Shown: positions 14,599-27,579 of the stretch, piece by piece | How positions within the stretch are numbered: position 1 is the first letter of the stretch | Layout: every line of letters starts with the position of its first letter | Assembly (NCBI RefSeq): GCF_020184175.1 | Contig: NC_065532.1 | Coordinates: forward strand, 23,870,001-23,934,000 | Direction: 5' to 3' | Source: Aphis gossypii | Lineage: Eukaryota; Arthropoda; Insecta; Hemiptera; Aphididae | DNA: 64,000 nucleotides | Program-made: the position numbers and the translations under genes | Notes under the pieces: model-generated | What the model saw: only the letters and a program-made list of their open reading frames with translations | Databases searched by the model: none | What the model was told of the DNA's origin: nothing

Positions 14599-17085
14599 AT
14601 ATAAACAAACTACCTGTCAAATATCAGTGTACTAGAATCTTTTCCAAAGATATTATGATATTATACTATAGGTACAAGAAGATGAGACAGAAAATTTAAA
14701 GATGAATTATTAGCTTCCTCTAAAATAAAAGTGAATGGATACTCAAATTATGTGTTCGTTTGTATTTGTCAAACAATACCTGTACCTATGAAATAAAAAT
14801 TACATTTTTTTTTTACAGTAAAGTCATTTAGTCAAAATAGTAATATTTATTTTATAACTTATAAAGGTATAATTTACTATAGAGACGTATAATTTGTGCC
14901 ATACAAGTCTACAATAAGGTTTAATTAAGAGGCCCGTATGATCAAATATAGATATGATTGCGATTATGACAGGGTGTAATTGGAAGATAGAATTGAAAGG
15001 AACAATAGGGGAATTATAAGTAAAGAATAATATCGTTTACATCGGTTAAAATATTGATGGACAGTCGAAAAGAATCTACAGTCGCAGTGACAAGTCGCAA
15101 ATTGATGTAGACTTGTAGAGTCGTAACTCGTAAAAATCACAAGAGAAAATTACGTATTTATATGTTTATTATAAATTAAAACCAATTAGATTATTTATTT
15201 TTACACTTTAGTTTAATCCTATAATTTGAGTTCAAACTTTAGAGATTTATAATGGATTATATTTTATAGAAAATCTTGGTGTTCAAGGTTTTGAGGTTAG
15301 CAAAGCAGGGTTATTTACTTTACTGGATCGCAATCACTATAGTTGTATGCGTTTCACTTTTAGTGTGACATCCTCTTAAATAGGCTATATTTTGTTCTCA
15401 AATACTCGGTAATAATATTAAAATGATTACAAATGTCTGTACAACAATGTAATTATTATATTGATATCACGCATTATATTATAATGATATTATATAATAC
15501 GAATCATACCTAAGTAGGTCATTTTAAAATCGTATTCAAATATTAAATGATTATATTACCTATTTAGATAACATTTTTTTCCGATTATATATTTATTTGA
15601 ATAATTATCTATTTAAAATTTTGCCTAACACTGGGACGAATGTATGATATATCTATAAGGCTATAATATGATTATCATCATTCATCAAGTTATGAAATCT
15701 CTATTAAAATAGTATTTTTAAATTAAAAACAAAAAAGCTAGGTTTTGTATTAAACTATTAACTGTATTTCACTAAAAAGTAAAAATATACAGCCTATTCT
15801 ATGTAGATACAATTAAATGTTATAAGTACCTAAAAACCATTATTAATTACAAAATTACATACAAAAATACATATTACATATTTTTTTTTGTATAGTAAAA
15901 ATTGTATAATAATTTCGGTTAATGTTGGTTTTAGCGAAACATCAAACAATCATGCAGATAATATGGATACTAATGATTGAGATGCAAATCCATGAATACC
16001 TAATTAATTTTCATCTCACAGCATAAAATCTCAACAGTGGTCAGATACAAACGTATGCAATGTTCTACATTTCTACTGTAGACTAACGACGGATGCAGTT
16101 TATCTTCATATCTCGACGTTTGATCATTTTCTCTGATCTTGCGTAGGTAATGCTAATATTAGATATACAAATAATTGAAATGTAGTATAAGGACTAAGAA
16201 ATAATCAATAAATTAAATAGGTTATAAATTAAGCATGTAGGTAGTATGTACTATTTCCGCGAACTTTTGTGAAAACAGTTCCCGCGGCGTTGTCGGTTCA
16301 AACCGGGGAAAAAAAGGTAATACATAATATGTACTTACAGGTATTACCAACATAGTTTTTAAACAAACAATTTGATTTCAAATATTTGCGAGAACTAAAT
16401 AATAATTTCAAATAAAGAATATGAAAATGAATTACGAATATAAATCGTAAAATAAAAATTAGTAGTGACAGGTACGTAGAAAACATACATGGTTTTAAAA
16501 CCGGAATGCTAGATAATCGCTCCACTAAGAAGCTAAAACTTATAACTTATTATTAAATGTATATTCGATATAAATAATTGAGAAAAAATAATGTGATATT
16601 TTAATAATTATAAACAAATTGGTAAATATATGGATTAAAAGGGTTAATCAAAAATCAATATCGTAGTACTTTGGTATCTATACCTATCCGTTTGTATTTG
16701 TGTTGTTGTACGAGGTCAATATTTAGTATTTTAGTTCAATAGGTTATCAATTTAATACTTCATTTTTATCAAATAGTCTACTACCGAAATAGCATATTTA
16801 AGTACTAGTATAATGATTAAAGTGATAAAAGATAAGTGATAAAAAAAAACTCATTGTGATTTTTATAAGAATTTAATTATAGGTAATTTCAATGTCATTA
16901 TTATTCAATAGAACGTAAAAAAAAAATCAGTTACAAACTTACAAAAATAAAATGTTAAATGAACGTGATTGTAGTATATTACTATAATTAAAGATGTAAT
17001 AATGAAAAATGTTTTAATGAATTATTAAAAATAAAATTAAAATAACTAAAGATTATCTCAGTCTATGTAAAATATGATACATTTT
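14599..17085. other. Gene-poor AT-rich stretch
   Basis: No gene was recognised. A 75-codon minus-strand frame ending at 16298 has typical low-complexity composition. The block 16250-16310 is GC-richer with TCGGTTCAAACCGG, but it does not fold as a tRNA. Confidence 0.45.
17013..17018 (-). terminator. Candidate poly(A) signal (ATTAAA) of the small peptide gene
   Basis: ATTAAA on the minus strand, about 70 bases after the TAA stop at 17086-17088, a common variant hexamer at a reasonable distance. Confidence 0.35.
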
Positions 17086-20000
17086 TTAACCTAAAAGTGC
17101 TGTTTTGAGAAGCTTAAGTTTTAATAGTTTTAACATCAAAAAGTTATCTGGATCACCAATTGACGGAATGTCTTCTCTTTTTCTTGTATCCGTTGGATCC
17201 GAATCAATTGGTACCGATGCAACAAATACCACCGCAAGTAACAAACAACACAAAATCTGCAACTAATTTCAGCATTTTATAATATTATAATTGTTTTATT
17301 ACTTATATTTCATGCATAATTTATAGATTTGTGATTCTAAATTCAAACAAACATATTTAAGCTTTCATTAAATGTTTAAATCTTTATAAAAGTGAAATAT
17401 AAAATAAAATATCTAAATAAATAATAATATTTCATTAAATTACTCAAATATTAAGATAAATTAATATTTTATAATAACTTATACTTATACCTATATAAAA
17501 TATAGCTGTATAAGTTTTATAACAGGATGTATGTGATAAAATGTGGTGAAACGCAAATTCAGGTTATCAGCAAACATTTTATTACTTTTTGCTTAAATAA
17601 ATAATTAATAAATGTCAGTGTATTATATTATTTGAAGACTAAAAATATATTTCTAGTACACTTAACATAACTTGTGGGTAGCTTTGCACATTCTAGCTAT
17701 TATATAGTTATCAATCTTAATTTTTAATATACGATAACATAAAATATGAGATAGAATCATATTATGATAACATATTTTGTAGATATTTGAATCATATAAC
17801 AAGTATATTTTTTTGGAAAATCTATTTTTTTTGAGGGGGGGGGGTCAACCAAACCTATCATCTTCTCCTGACAATGCTATTAGCACTTCTCGTCACTTGT
17901 TAGTTAAATTATATTTACTTAGCGGCTAATGGTGTATAAAGCTTATAATAAAATGAGTCAAATAAACAATTACGTTAATGAATAGAAAAAATAACAGAAA
18001 TCACATCTATAACTATAAAAACTAAATTGTTTTGAAAAGACGCCTAGGCTCAAGGCTGACTTGGTTATTTACAAAAAAGCGATTGTTGAAGTGGATTTAA
18101 GTAAAAGTAAATACGTTTAAATACAGTTTATAAATAGTGTTGTGAAATGTAAAATTTAACAATTTATTTTTATTTCTCTCCATAGGTAACATTGAAATTG
18201 TGCGTAAGATAGTTCATGTTATAGTTACTGGTTTAATGGTTAAAAGCTATTGATCACGAGAGGATTTAATCTATTATCCACCACGATATAAGGTACTTAT
18301 ATTTAAACTTTAATACATTTTTAAATGGTAAAATAATTTTTTATGTCCACTTGTACCTTGTACTTATACGATTTGATCGTTTATAGTTTTATATTATAAC
18401 ACGCGTGCTCATATGTCATAATCTGCTCTATTACCTATTATACATATATATATAAATAAAAAAATATTATCTACAATTGTATAATATAGTTTAAAAAAAA
18501 TCGATGGATATTATATTATTATACAATGAATGGTATCCATAGATAGGTTTTATTGGTTCAAAATATTTTCCAGATAAATATGGTTTATGGCTATTTATTT
18601 TAATAAATAATTATTATATTAACTACTATATTATAGGCAAACGATTTTAATTAATGCACTAATAAAACTAAAAAACTAAAAATTGATAACAATATAGTTA
18701 TTAACAGTTATACACCTACACCTATTTTATTACTGTACATCGTTTTACCAATTAGGTACTGGTTGTTTTTTAATAAGCTACATTTTTGGTTGAAAATGGA
18801 AAATGTTTGATTCACTATAAGCTCACAATGCAGTTGTAAATAACGGAATTTTTTTACAAACTAGTTCTGTTTGTTTATTATTTTGAACTATTTACTCAGG
18901 GTCGATGAGTAAAAATTAAGCAACGTAAATATTACTCGTTTTCGTGATAACTACTCTCTCTGCAACTGTCTTATTAATATTTTTCGTGATCTGTTAAGTA
19001 AACAAGCTTTTCAACTATTCCAAAAGTTGTTGACAATGACATGTAATGCAACGCTTAGATACAAATAATACATTCATGCATAAAAGCAATAAAACATTAA
19101 TATTACAATACTTTCAGTTGCGCCATACAACCGTTTTAACGATTTTCGAATTTCTTTAGAAGTAATTTTATTGACATGGTATGACCTATATATTGTATTA
19201 AACACATGATTAATGATAACAAATAATTTGCAAAATAACTATTAATAAATCAAATAAACAATAATTGAATATAATAATGCTGCGTACCTACGATATATCT
19301 GGACTACGACACCTAGGTCTGGATTTATGATATTATATTTTATTATATTACCTATAAGTACTTATTATTAATTTAACAATTTTATTAAATAAAATCTAAA
19401 TGATTTTTAATATATTTTGAAGACCCTATCGATTTTGTTATTTCTATACAACAAATAATAATGCTGTTTGTATTTATTCTAATATATTCATTAAATTGAA
19501 GGTTCGTAAAATGTTTTATTATTATTATAGTGTTTAGAAATTAACGCTTTTTTGATATCTACAATTTTAAATAGTATAACATTAAAAATATAATGCAAAA
19601 TCGTAATTTTGGAATGATTGGAAAATTGAAATTTCATAACATATTTTACCATTAATATACATATGGGTATTAGTTATATATTGTATTGGCATAAAATTAA
19701 AATGTTTATAATACCTAATATATTAATACTGCAAATATTTTAGTTATACACTTTTTGGATGATAAAATATGTTTCATAATAATTCAGTCACGAATTTAAT
19801 AGTTTATTGTTTGATTAAAATCGAGTACATATTCGAATAATAATAAATTAAAAAGTCAAGAGCATTTTTATTGTCGTTTTTACATCATTTACGCAGAAAA
19901 ATAATCAGCTCAGGTATTAGGTAATAAAAAAGATTAATCAAATATTGATAAATACTATCAAGTGGAATAATTCCGTATTTTATTATTATTTTTTTTTTTG

Positions 20001-20177
20001 CAAATCTACATTTGTTTTTTATTTTATCTTATTACTGGCTATACAAATATGAATACAATAAACACTTATTTCATAAATAAATTAGAACAAAAGAAAAATA
20101 TCTATTTATAGTTATCTAATGTGCATTATTATTAATATAATAATATTCTACTAGGTGAGTATATATATTATATATAA

Positions 20178-20263
<86 letters not shown>

Positions 20264-22962
20264 GGATAGATGTTTATAGAGATTATGTAATTTAATTTTT
20301 TTATACCTATACTACGTATACATTTATATTATAAAATTATTATGTAAAATTTGGCTAAAGTGATAATGTATTAATTATTTATAACATAAATATATTTCAA
20401 AGATGGAAATGATTAATTCGTACGGCTCTAATGAATATTGTGAGTGTGACTCTAGTAAACACTTAACACTACAAAGTAGGTACAGTGTAGATATGGCTAT
20501 GTTCATTCATTTTACATAATTATTAATGTTCTAGACTTATATGTTATATCATAGTTCATTTTATTCAAATTAAACATATTTTAGATTCTGAGCGAAGCGA
20601 TGAATGTATTGATTTTACAATGCATGTTCTTATTATTTTTGCCTGAAAACACTTTTTCTGGTAGAAAAAATGCTTTGATCATGAATGTTTCTTATAAAAA
20701 ATTGGATCTAATTGTAAATATTGAAAATTCTTAATTTTTTTAAAAATAATTATTGGGGAAAATCCACGAAAATACGAATATTGAAATGTACTATGATTAA
20801 GTTGACCATCTTCATGCAGAATTGTTTTCATCGTATTCAATGTTTTATCATTGAGTTCAAAGTTTATGCATCCATTAAAGTTTCTGATTAATATTAAGAT
20901 ACACTTCATTCTTACTGCGCAACAAAGCAGTTATCTACTTTCGTCCTTTTAAAAAATAATAATAATAATAATAAACCAAATAAGAGTTATACTTTATATT
21001 TTTATTAATTTTCGTGGTTTGTAAAAAAATAATTAATTTATACAATATTTAACGTTTAGGTTATAGTAGTAAAAATTAAATCTTATACTTATACGTCTAA
21101 GCAGGGTCGAATATTAACTTTTTAACATCCGGAGAAAATGAATAATATACGCCCATTTCAGGGAGATTACCAGAATTAGTTTTTTTTTACTAAAAGTCTA
21201 TCACACTCTCACATTAGTGTGAGTAACAATCATTTATAAAGCCTCTCGTAGTATACTAGACCAACAAATTATTTACCATTAATAATTTTTACAATTTTAA
21301 CTTGAAACCAAAAAAATTTTATTTTTAAACTAAAATCTGTCGTCAATATTTTTAAGTTTTAGGTCTAGAAAAAATAAAATTGATGGTTATAGTATATATG
21401 AGTTACCTATTTATTAATACATTTAAATTATCTATTGCTTATTTTTATTACAAAACGCTTTGTGTAAAGTAAATTAACACTATTTGTACTTTTTTAATAT
21501 TTGTTACAAATAAAACTTAATATGTATAGGTTATATTAATATAGGTACCTATGGTACGAAAAAAATACGATGAAACATAAATATAGCTTATGGATTAAAT
21601 GATTACATTCTATACATTTTCCAAATTTCCAAAATTTTAAACTTAATATTCAAAACTTTTTTGACTTTGATTGCAGAAAAATTATTAATAACTGAATCAA
21701 AATCAACTATCTTTGTTGTAAATTTTTCAATTGACAGTAGTGACAAGTTAGTGAGTCTGTTTTAGTTCATCGTTGATCCTAAATATGTTTTAATTAATTC
21801 GAATTTAGTGAAACTACGTTCACATGATGCGATAGTAAAAGACAATGTTAGATACAAATGAATAGCAATACAAATATTTAGGAGTATGTCAGTTATGTTA
21901 GTATATTCGTGTACTAACTTCAAAATGTTTAATAGATTTTGATTTTTAAGGTCAGGTAATACACCTAATGTAAGATTTTTAAAATTAAATATAAAGTTTA
22001 AATATTTTATTAATAGACCTGCAGTGACAGTTATCACGCGATAAACTTCCCCTTGTACAGTTGTACACAATACACATTAACCAATGATGTACTCGTACGA
22101 TAATATACCCTCTCGCGGACAGTCCATAGATATTAAATCTTCGTGTACGCTTTTTCCACGTCGATGCGTACCTATTTTGTCCATGTTAATTAATGTTATT
22201 ACTTATTACGATTAAAAATTAAATTAAATTATTTTATTTATTTTATTCTCATACTAATGAGTAATGAATACATATTTGTTTTAAAATATTATTTTGTAGT
22301 TATGACTTTTGTTTCTAAGTCCATTTTAAATTTAATTAGTGTTGATGAAACTTTAAAAATACGCGGCCCACAAAAATTATACGCCTAGGGATAAACCTCC
22401 GTCCCCCCCTTTGATGTAGCCCTGCGTCTTAAGTCTTAACTACCTACTTTAGGCGCGAATAAGATTATTTAAGTGGTTAAATAAATAACTAAGTTATAAA
22501 TATTTATAATTAATATATTTTAGATTTTCTATATACTTGCATGCGTATTTAATAGTTAACGTATTCAATTATTAATGAAAACGTTTGAAAATTTCACACC
22601 AATTTCACTTTAAATAGAAAACAGTGTGATAATAATATATTTAAACTTAGAAATAAAATAGTTTCAGAATGAAAACATAAATGGAGTAAATTTAATTTCA
22701 TATTGTTTTAGATTATTATTACTAGACGATAGCATATGAGTCTATAAATTAATCTTAAAAATGCTTAATCGAATGAATAAGCGTTCTTTTAATAAACAAA
22801 AATATCATACATAAATTGAAATATCGAAAATTTTCTTAATAGTTAATACTAAGTAGCTATATACAATATAATATTTGATATAAACTGAAGTAGGTATTTA
22901 ATAATTTAATTTTTTTCTATAGATAAACAATGCATTATACTTACTATTGTTTTGTACGACAT
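17086..22962 (-). CDS. Small secreted peptide precursor (62 residues), two coding exons, previously unrecognised family
   Basis: Coding exon 1 is 22945-22962 (MSYKTI, donor GTAAGT). Coding exon 2 is 17086-17256 (acceptor TTGCAG, stop TAA). Both borders are phase 0, so the join is open across 62 codons. Residues 5-20 form a strong signal-peptide core (IILCCLLLAVVFVAS). Then follow an acidic spacer (VPIDSDPTDT), a basic processing site RKR at 31-33, and a 29-residue tail that starts EDIPSIGDPDN, continues with a Leu/Lys-rich stretch (about 45-57) and ends in Gly62 directly before the stop. By analogy with secreted insect peptides, cleavage after RKR and use of the terminal Gly for amidation would give a short cationic, probably helical amidated peptide. 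It could be a regulatory, antimicrobial or salivary peptide, and nothing in the sequence decides this. A split signal peptide with a tiny first exon is common in insect secreted-protein genes. The exon pairing is an inference, because only exon 2 is strong by itself. Confidence 0.68.
20158..20265. repeat. Compound microsatellite (TA)n then (GA)n
   Basis: About 75 bases of almost pure TA are followed by about 26 bases of GA. Likely highly variable in length between individuals. Confidence 0.95.
20570..20935. repeat. Probable interspersed aphid repeat
   Basis: The block starting TTCTGAGCGAAGCGATGAAT has the look of a widely dispersed aphid repeat (from memory, not checked). A 76-codon minus-strand frame (20679-20909) lies in it and has some charged residues, but no family is recognised. 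It is probably a mobile-element relic. Confidence 0.35.
21102..22424 (-). mobile_element. Decayed hAT transposon with 8-bp target-site duplication
   Basis: The ends read CAGGGTCG at 21102 and GCCCTG at 22424, inverted hAT-type termini. Flanks are CGTCTAAG at the left (21094-21101) and CGTCTTAAG at the right (22425-22433), the same target word with one inserted base, as expected for an 8-bp hAT duplication. It is 1323 bp long, too short for a full transposase, and only the C-terminal dimerisation region is left on the minus strand. It lies inside the proposed intron of the small secreted peptide gene. Confidence 0.75.
21603..22070 (-). pseudogene. hAT transposase C-terminal (dimerisation domain) remnant, ZMYM1-like type
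   Basis: The minus-strand frame carries the diagnostic hAT C-terminal pattern: NICIAIHLYLTLSFTIAS, then CERSFTKFELIKTYLGSTM. After an in-frame TAA at 21762-21764 it continues in the expected family order as NRLTNLSLLSIE, down to a TAA at 21603-21605. The stop therefore breaks a formerly longer domain. Sequence before about codon 40 is not recognisable, and the BED zinc finger and catalytic core are missing. The copy cannot encode an active transposase. Confidence 0.8.
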
Positions 22963-23069
22963 ATCGGCGGTCAGTGATCAGTTATTCGTTTTTCAGAAAA
23001 AATAAACTTAACCTCTTCTCAGTCAGATGGCTAGCGAAGAAAGAAGTTACGGTGAAATTACTACCACTG

Positions 23070-23077
23070 CTTATATA
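23070..23077 (-). promoter_or_regulatory. TATA box of the small secreted peptide gene
   Basis: The minus strand reads TATATAAG, 108 bases upstream of the ATG at 22962. This would place transcription start near 23040 and give a 5' UTR of about 80 bases without any upstream ATG. The ATG (context GCCGATATG) is the first in that leader. Confidence 0.45.
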
Positions 23078-25967
23078 CCTAGGTTCTCAACATACTCATA
23101 TGCGACATATATATATATAATACACTCATTACTTACATTTACAAATATATTACCACTAGCAACAAGATGACCTTGCTGGTTTTAACTGACTGGTCAATTC
23201 TATAGATTTTTCATCTCTCCTCTTTCTTTATTATTCATTTCATGTGTGCGCCGCAGTTAATGCATTAGTAACAGTAAGTAAAAGAAATTTAATTAGTACA
23301 GAAAATTGGCTAAGAGAATATCAAGTCTATGCTAATATATATTAATAGATTTTAGGTAATATTTATGAAATCACTATAAACTCTAAAATTATAGTTAATA
23401 ATCTAATAAAAAATACATTTATAATACTATATATTATATATGTGCATAAAAAACACACATATAAGTATGTATTTCGTAATATAGATATTGAGAACATATT
23501 TGAATGTTTTTATTGTTAAAAAATAATGGAGTAAAATTGAAACTGGCTGGTAAACTAATAAATGAAATCTCAAACAAACTATATTACAAAATAGAAGCTC
23601 ATAATTATTAAAATAAGACAAAATTTATTTTTAAAAAACTAAATGTCTGGAGTCTAACGTCTAAGAGCTGTAGAATTTAAATATTTATAAATGATAATAA
23701 GCATCCGGCGTTATGTAAACTTATAAAACAATTGATGAGAAAAAAATGTACACGAGCCGCGGACACAGTGATTTGTTAAATATTATATTATTCTAAACAC
23801 ATTATAGTAATCACTTATGATGTGTTACGTACTATGTTCAATGTTGTAATAATATAATTGAAATTTTGGATGAGAGATGAGACGACCAGTTTTTTTTCTA
23901 ACAAATAAAATACTTTTTTTTTTGAAGCTGGTTTCTTTGAGTTTCGAGGCTGTAGAATCCATTAGAGTGATTTTTAGTCCAAACACGTTTGAGAAATGTT
24001 AATTTTTGATAAATTTAATTCTTTACTATTATGGCAGCTGGTTGAAAATCTAGAAGTAAAGAATTATTGTATTAGACTTATTAATATAGAAAATATGTAC
24101 TATGAGTTTAACATTATTATAACTACTAAGTACTGACTATAGGTATATTTCAATATTTACATTTTTACATATCCAAATATTATCTAGACTTAGAGGTAAA
24201 TACATTTCTGAGTGTTATACAATATGCATTATGCATCTAAAACTTAAATTGGTTATAGTATAATTGTCTATGGAATATCATTATATTTTATAATTGACTA
24301 TTTTGTGTGTTATATAACTAACCAAAATATTAAAAACACAGGGATTTATTAAGATTAGTAGGTACCAAAACCAATTTTATGACCTTACCAAATTGATTAT
24401 TTGATTAATCACTAATGGTATAGAATTGAGGTTTTTGCATTAGATATTATACCAAGATTGAATAAAAAGTCAAGCAACTTTCAAATTTTCCATTATGTAT
24501 GATAAAAATGAAATAATTAACTATAGGTATTTTTTTTTTTTTATCATATTAGCCATTTCTATAAATAATAATTATAATTTCAAAAGTATTAATTAATAAT
24601 GTACCTACCGATAAGTTAAGCGAATTAAATTTTTAATATTATTACGATGTCCTTAGTCCTAAAACAATCAAATGATATCGTTATCTTTAAAAGTTTAAAC
24701 ATAAATATTATATCTATCTATTACACCTTCATATTTAATGTATAGATATATTATTGTTATTCAAGTCGGTAATACCTCTCTAATTAGTAAAAAAAAAGTA
24801 ACACTAAACTGTTGAAATTATTATTATCAGACACTTGGATATTTAATCTGGACACTGGATATTAAAACTATAAAACAAAATAAAATATAAATGGTTTAAT
24901 TCTTTTAAATTAGAAGATAGAATTTTTACCCAAGTACTATTAATATTTATTAGTTAAGTAGTCATTTATTATAATTAAAAAGTTATTTAATTATTTTAAT
25001 TCCATACAAATATACGATTAAATTGAATTATTAAAATTGTCTTTTAAATCAAAACAACATTATTTATAATATTATAAACCAATGTAATGTTTATAAACTT
25101 TCAAATTATAATTAATTTGCAGATACATATTTTGTGATCTATGAGCTTCGTTTAGTCTCAATTTTTAAAATGTTATAGGGAGGCGTGCCTGTATCTTTTT
25201 AAATCATACTTATTGTCATATTGAACATTTGAACAGCTGTAAACATCATGGTAAAGAATAGTGATATAGCAGGGATACGTATCTACCTAACTACTTATTT
25301 TTATCGATTATTCATATTTTATATTAAGTAGTTCTAGCTTATAGAATAAGTGTTATTAATAAGTATTGCATTTATTTAATACCTGAGATTTAATTTTACA
25401 ATATTTTTTAAATGTTTAATAAAATTAGGTGCATAATTATGTCACGATAGGCTCAAAATTGATAATATAGTACGACTTATAAGTACTGATTGTCGCATGC
25501 ATATACTAGTATGATGACAGACTTAGGAATGTAGAAATGAATATCATTGTCATATAAGGTATAGGTAATGCTATTATAGACAAAAGTATTTAATATCCTT
25601 TTTAAAAAATTAAAAAATATTTAATCTAAGAAAAAAAATATTGGAATGATATTGTTGATTACTTAAATCATAAAATGTTCAACGCACATTCGTTTTAACC
25701 ACCAGTTCATTCGTCTATTAAATTAAAATCCATTGATGTGTATTAAATCGTCAATAATATGAAAACGATTTTTACCACATTTTTTATAATTATAAAGATA
25801 TAAATTATAGAAACTTAAAAACTTTTACTATTATGTTTGTGCATATTATTATTTTTTAATAATGTATATAATACATTTTTTAAAACATTTAGACTAATTT
25901 TAAAAACTATTTATACCTCTATCCATAATCCTATTCCCATAGTTCTATAGTTCATTGGTACGTCGGT
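23078..25967. other. Gene-poor AT-rich stretch upstream of the small peptide gene
   Basis: Nothing coding was seen. The first 200 bases would be the distal promoter of the peptide gene. The frame at 23427-23621 (minus) is Leu/Ile/Tyr-rich and without support. Confidence 0.5.
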
Positions 25968-26444
25968 TTATTGACTATTATATGTTAATGATAATATACA
26001 TAATACGGAAGTTTGATTTATAACATATTCCTCAACATTAAGTTTTAAAGCTTCTAAAGTAGCTTTTAGAATATATACTAAATACCGTATGCTTAACTGA
26101 CACCTATCTAAAGCTCCGGCTAGTTTTAGTGTAATAAAATTAATTTTTCCCCGGCATTTTTCTGGAGGGAGCTCTATTTCTAATGAAATATTCATCTCTT
26201 ATTCTGATGAATCACTACTTTCTGGACCCTTATTTTCTGAAATATTATCAAATTTAATAAAATTTAATGACGAAGTTGATGGACGATCTTTATTATAATT
26301 ATCTTTTCTATTTGGTTCATTGAACTTTCGTTGAATGTTCCAATTTTCTTTTACTGTTCCTTTAATGTCTTTACCTAAGAGACGTCCTGGAAAAATAGTT
26401 AACGATACTCCAGAAAGAGTGGAGAAGCATATGGAACAATACAA
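25968..26444 (-). pseudogene. Decayed copy of a repetitive aphid-type protein of unknown function
   Basis: One minus-strand frame of about 158 codons is interrupted by a single TAA at 26199-26201. Before it the frame is hydrophilic and Ser/Asn-rich (RPSTSSLNFIKFDN, ending ESSDSSE). After it comes a compact segment, PPEKCRGKINF then LKLAGALDRCQLSIR and LEALKLNVEEYVINQTSV. From memory, this ALDR..QLS.R...I..A...L pattern resembles an abundant family of uncharacterised hemipteran proteins that behaves like a mobile-element gene. The in-frame stop and the loss of pattern at the C-terminus suggest a dead copy. No start codon fits well. The function of the family is unknown to me. Confidence 0.5.
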
Positions 26445-26535
26445 TAATGCAACATTAACATTAGATGAAGATCAAAAACAATTTATACTAAAATGTGTAC
26501 CTACAAGAACATCGGAAAATTTATCCAGATTGTAA
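26335..26535 (+). CDS. Open frame opposite the 26-kb pseudogene, possible protein fragment
   Basis: This 66-codon plus-strand frame starts at an ATG and overlaps the 5' part of the minus-strand pseudogene. Its C-terminal two thirds (PKRRPGKIVNDTPERVEKHM then QYNNATLTLDEDQKQF) has charged, protein-like composition rather than the Phe/Ile/Tyr-rich makeup of chance frames here. It may be part of the same mobile element read from the other strand, or it may be the real coding strand at this end. No family is recognised. Confidence 0.2.
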   Translation: MFQFSFTVPLMSLPKRRPGKIVNDTPERVEKHMEQYNNATLTLDEDQKQFILKCVPTRTSENLSRL

Positions 26536-27579
26536 AAAAAGTACTTTATTATGTACAACAATATTAACTTTCTTTATTCTATAGGATTTTTTTTTTTATG
26601 ATAAAAATGTTCCATTTTTTAAATAGATTTATAAATTATAAACATAATTATTAATTATTATTCTATAACATTGTTTATTTTTACTATGTTACTCGTATTT
26701 CCAAAAATATAGTGTTTTTTTACAATCAAGTCCATATACTTTATGAACCATTGAAGATATTAAAAAATGTAATATTATAAAAGTTATAGGAAATTTAACT
26801 TACTTTAAAATATATAGTATAAAAAAATATCGATATTTGTAAAGATTGACGAAATATTTACGAGAATGTGGAAAATTTTCGTAAATATTAAAAAATTTAA
26901 AGAGTTCAAACTTAAACTACAAGTCAGCACGGGTTAACCTTAACCGATTGGTTTTTTTATACATATACGCACACATTTAGGGGGTAAGACCAAACATTTT
27001 TTAAAATCAAAAATTAAAGAATACCCTAATACATATAGGTATAATAAATTACAATATATGATGTATGTATATCTTTTTGCAAAAAATAAGTTATTAATAT
27101 TTATATAGATTATAGATAAATTATAGAATATTAATAGAAATAGAGGTACCTAAACATATCTTTCCGTTCAGTATCATTTTTGTATAAAATGAGCAACGAC
27201 TTTTGGAATTAAAATTTAACATATTATACATTATTATGATCTGCTCAATTAAAAGCTATACTGGAAACTTACTATACAACAGTCAAACTTCCTCAGTTTT
27301 TAACATATATTTACGATATATTACATTTTTATATCTATATATTTTTTTATTTCGTTGTTGTTATGTAATAATTGTTTGTTTAAAAAATAAAAATGTTTGC
27401 ATTTATTTATAATTTACTTGTTGTACTTGACACACTTATATAATATACAAATAAACGTTTGTTACAACTTAAAATTAAAAATTAAAAATAGTAGTTCGTT
27501 AGGAAGATTGGCATGTATTGTATACAGCGAAGTCGATTATAACTGACAGCTGTTTAATGTTTTAATATTAAATTCTTTG
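26536..27579. other. AT-rich intergenic stretch
   Basis: No gene, RNA or clear repeat recognised. The frame 27203-27412 is a chance AT-rich frame. Confidence 0.5.

Larger units (their letters stand above)
17257..22944 (-). other. Proposed 5.7-kb intron of the small peptide gene
   Basis: Runs from GTAAGT (22939-22944) to TTGCAG (17257-17262) on the minus strand. It contains the decayed hAT element at 21102-22424, the (TA)n(GA)n microsatellite near 20.2 kb and a repeat-like block at 20.6-20.9 kb. The rest, 17.3-20.1 kb, is AT-rich with no coding signal seen. Confidence 0.55.

Noticed and set aside
16270..16315. Possible tRNA (TCGGTTCAAACCGG looks like a B box)
   Set aside because: The arm around it does not pair as a T-stem and no acceptor stem or anticodon arm is found upstream.
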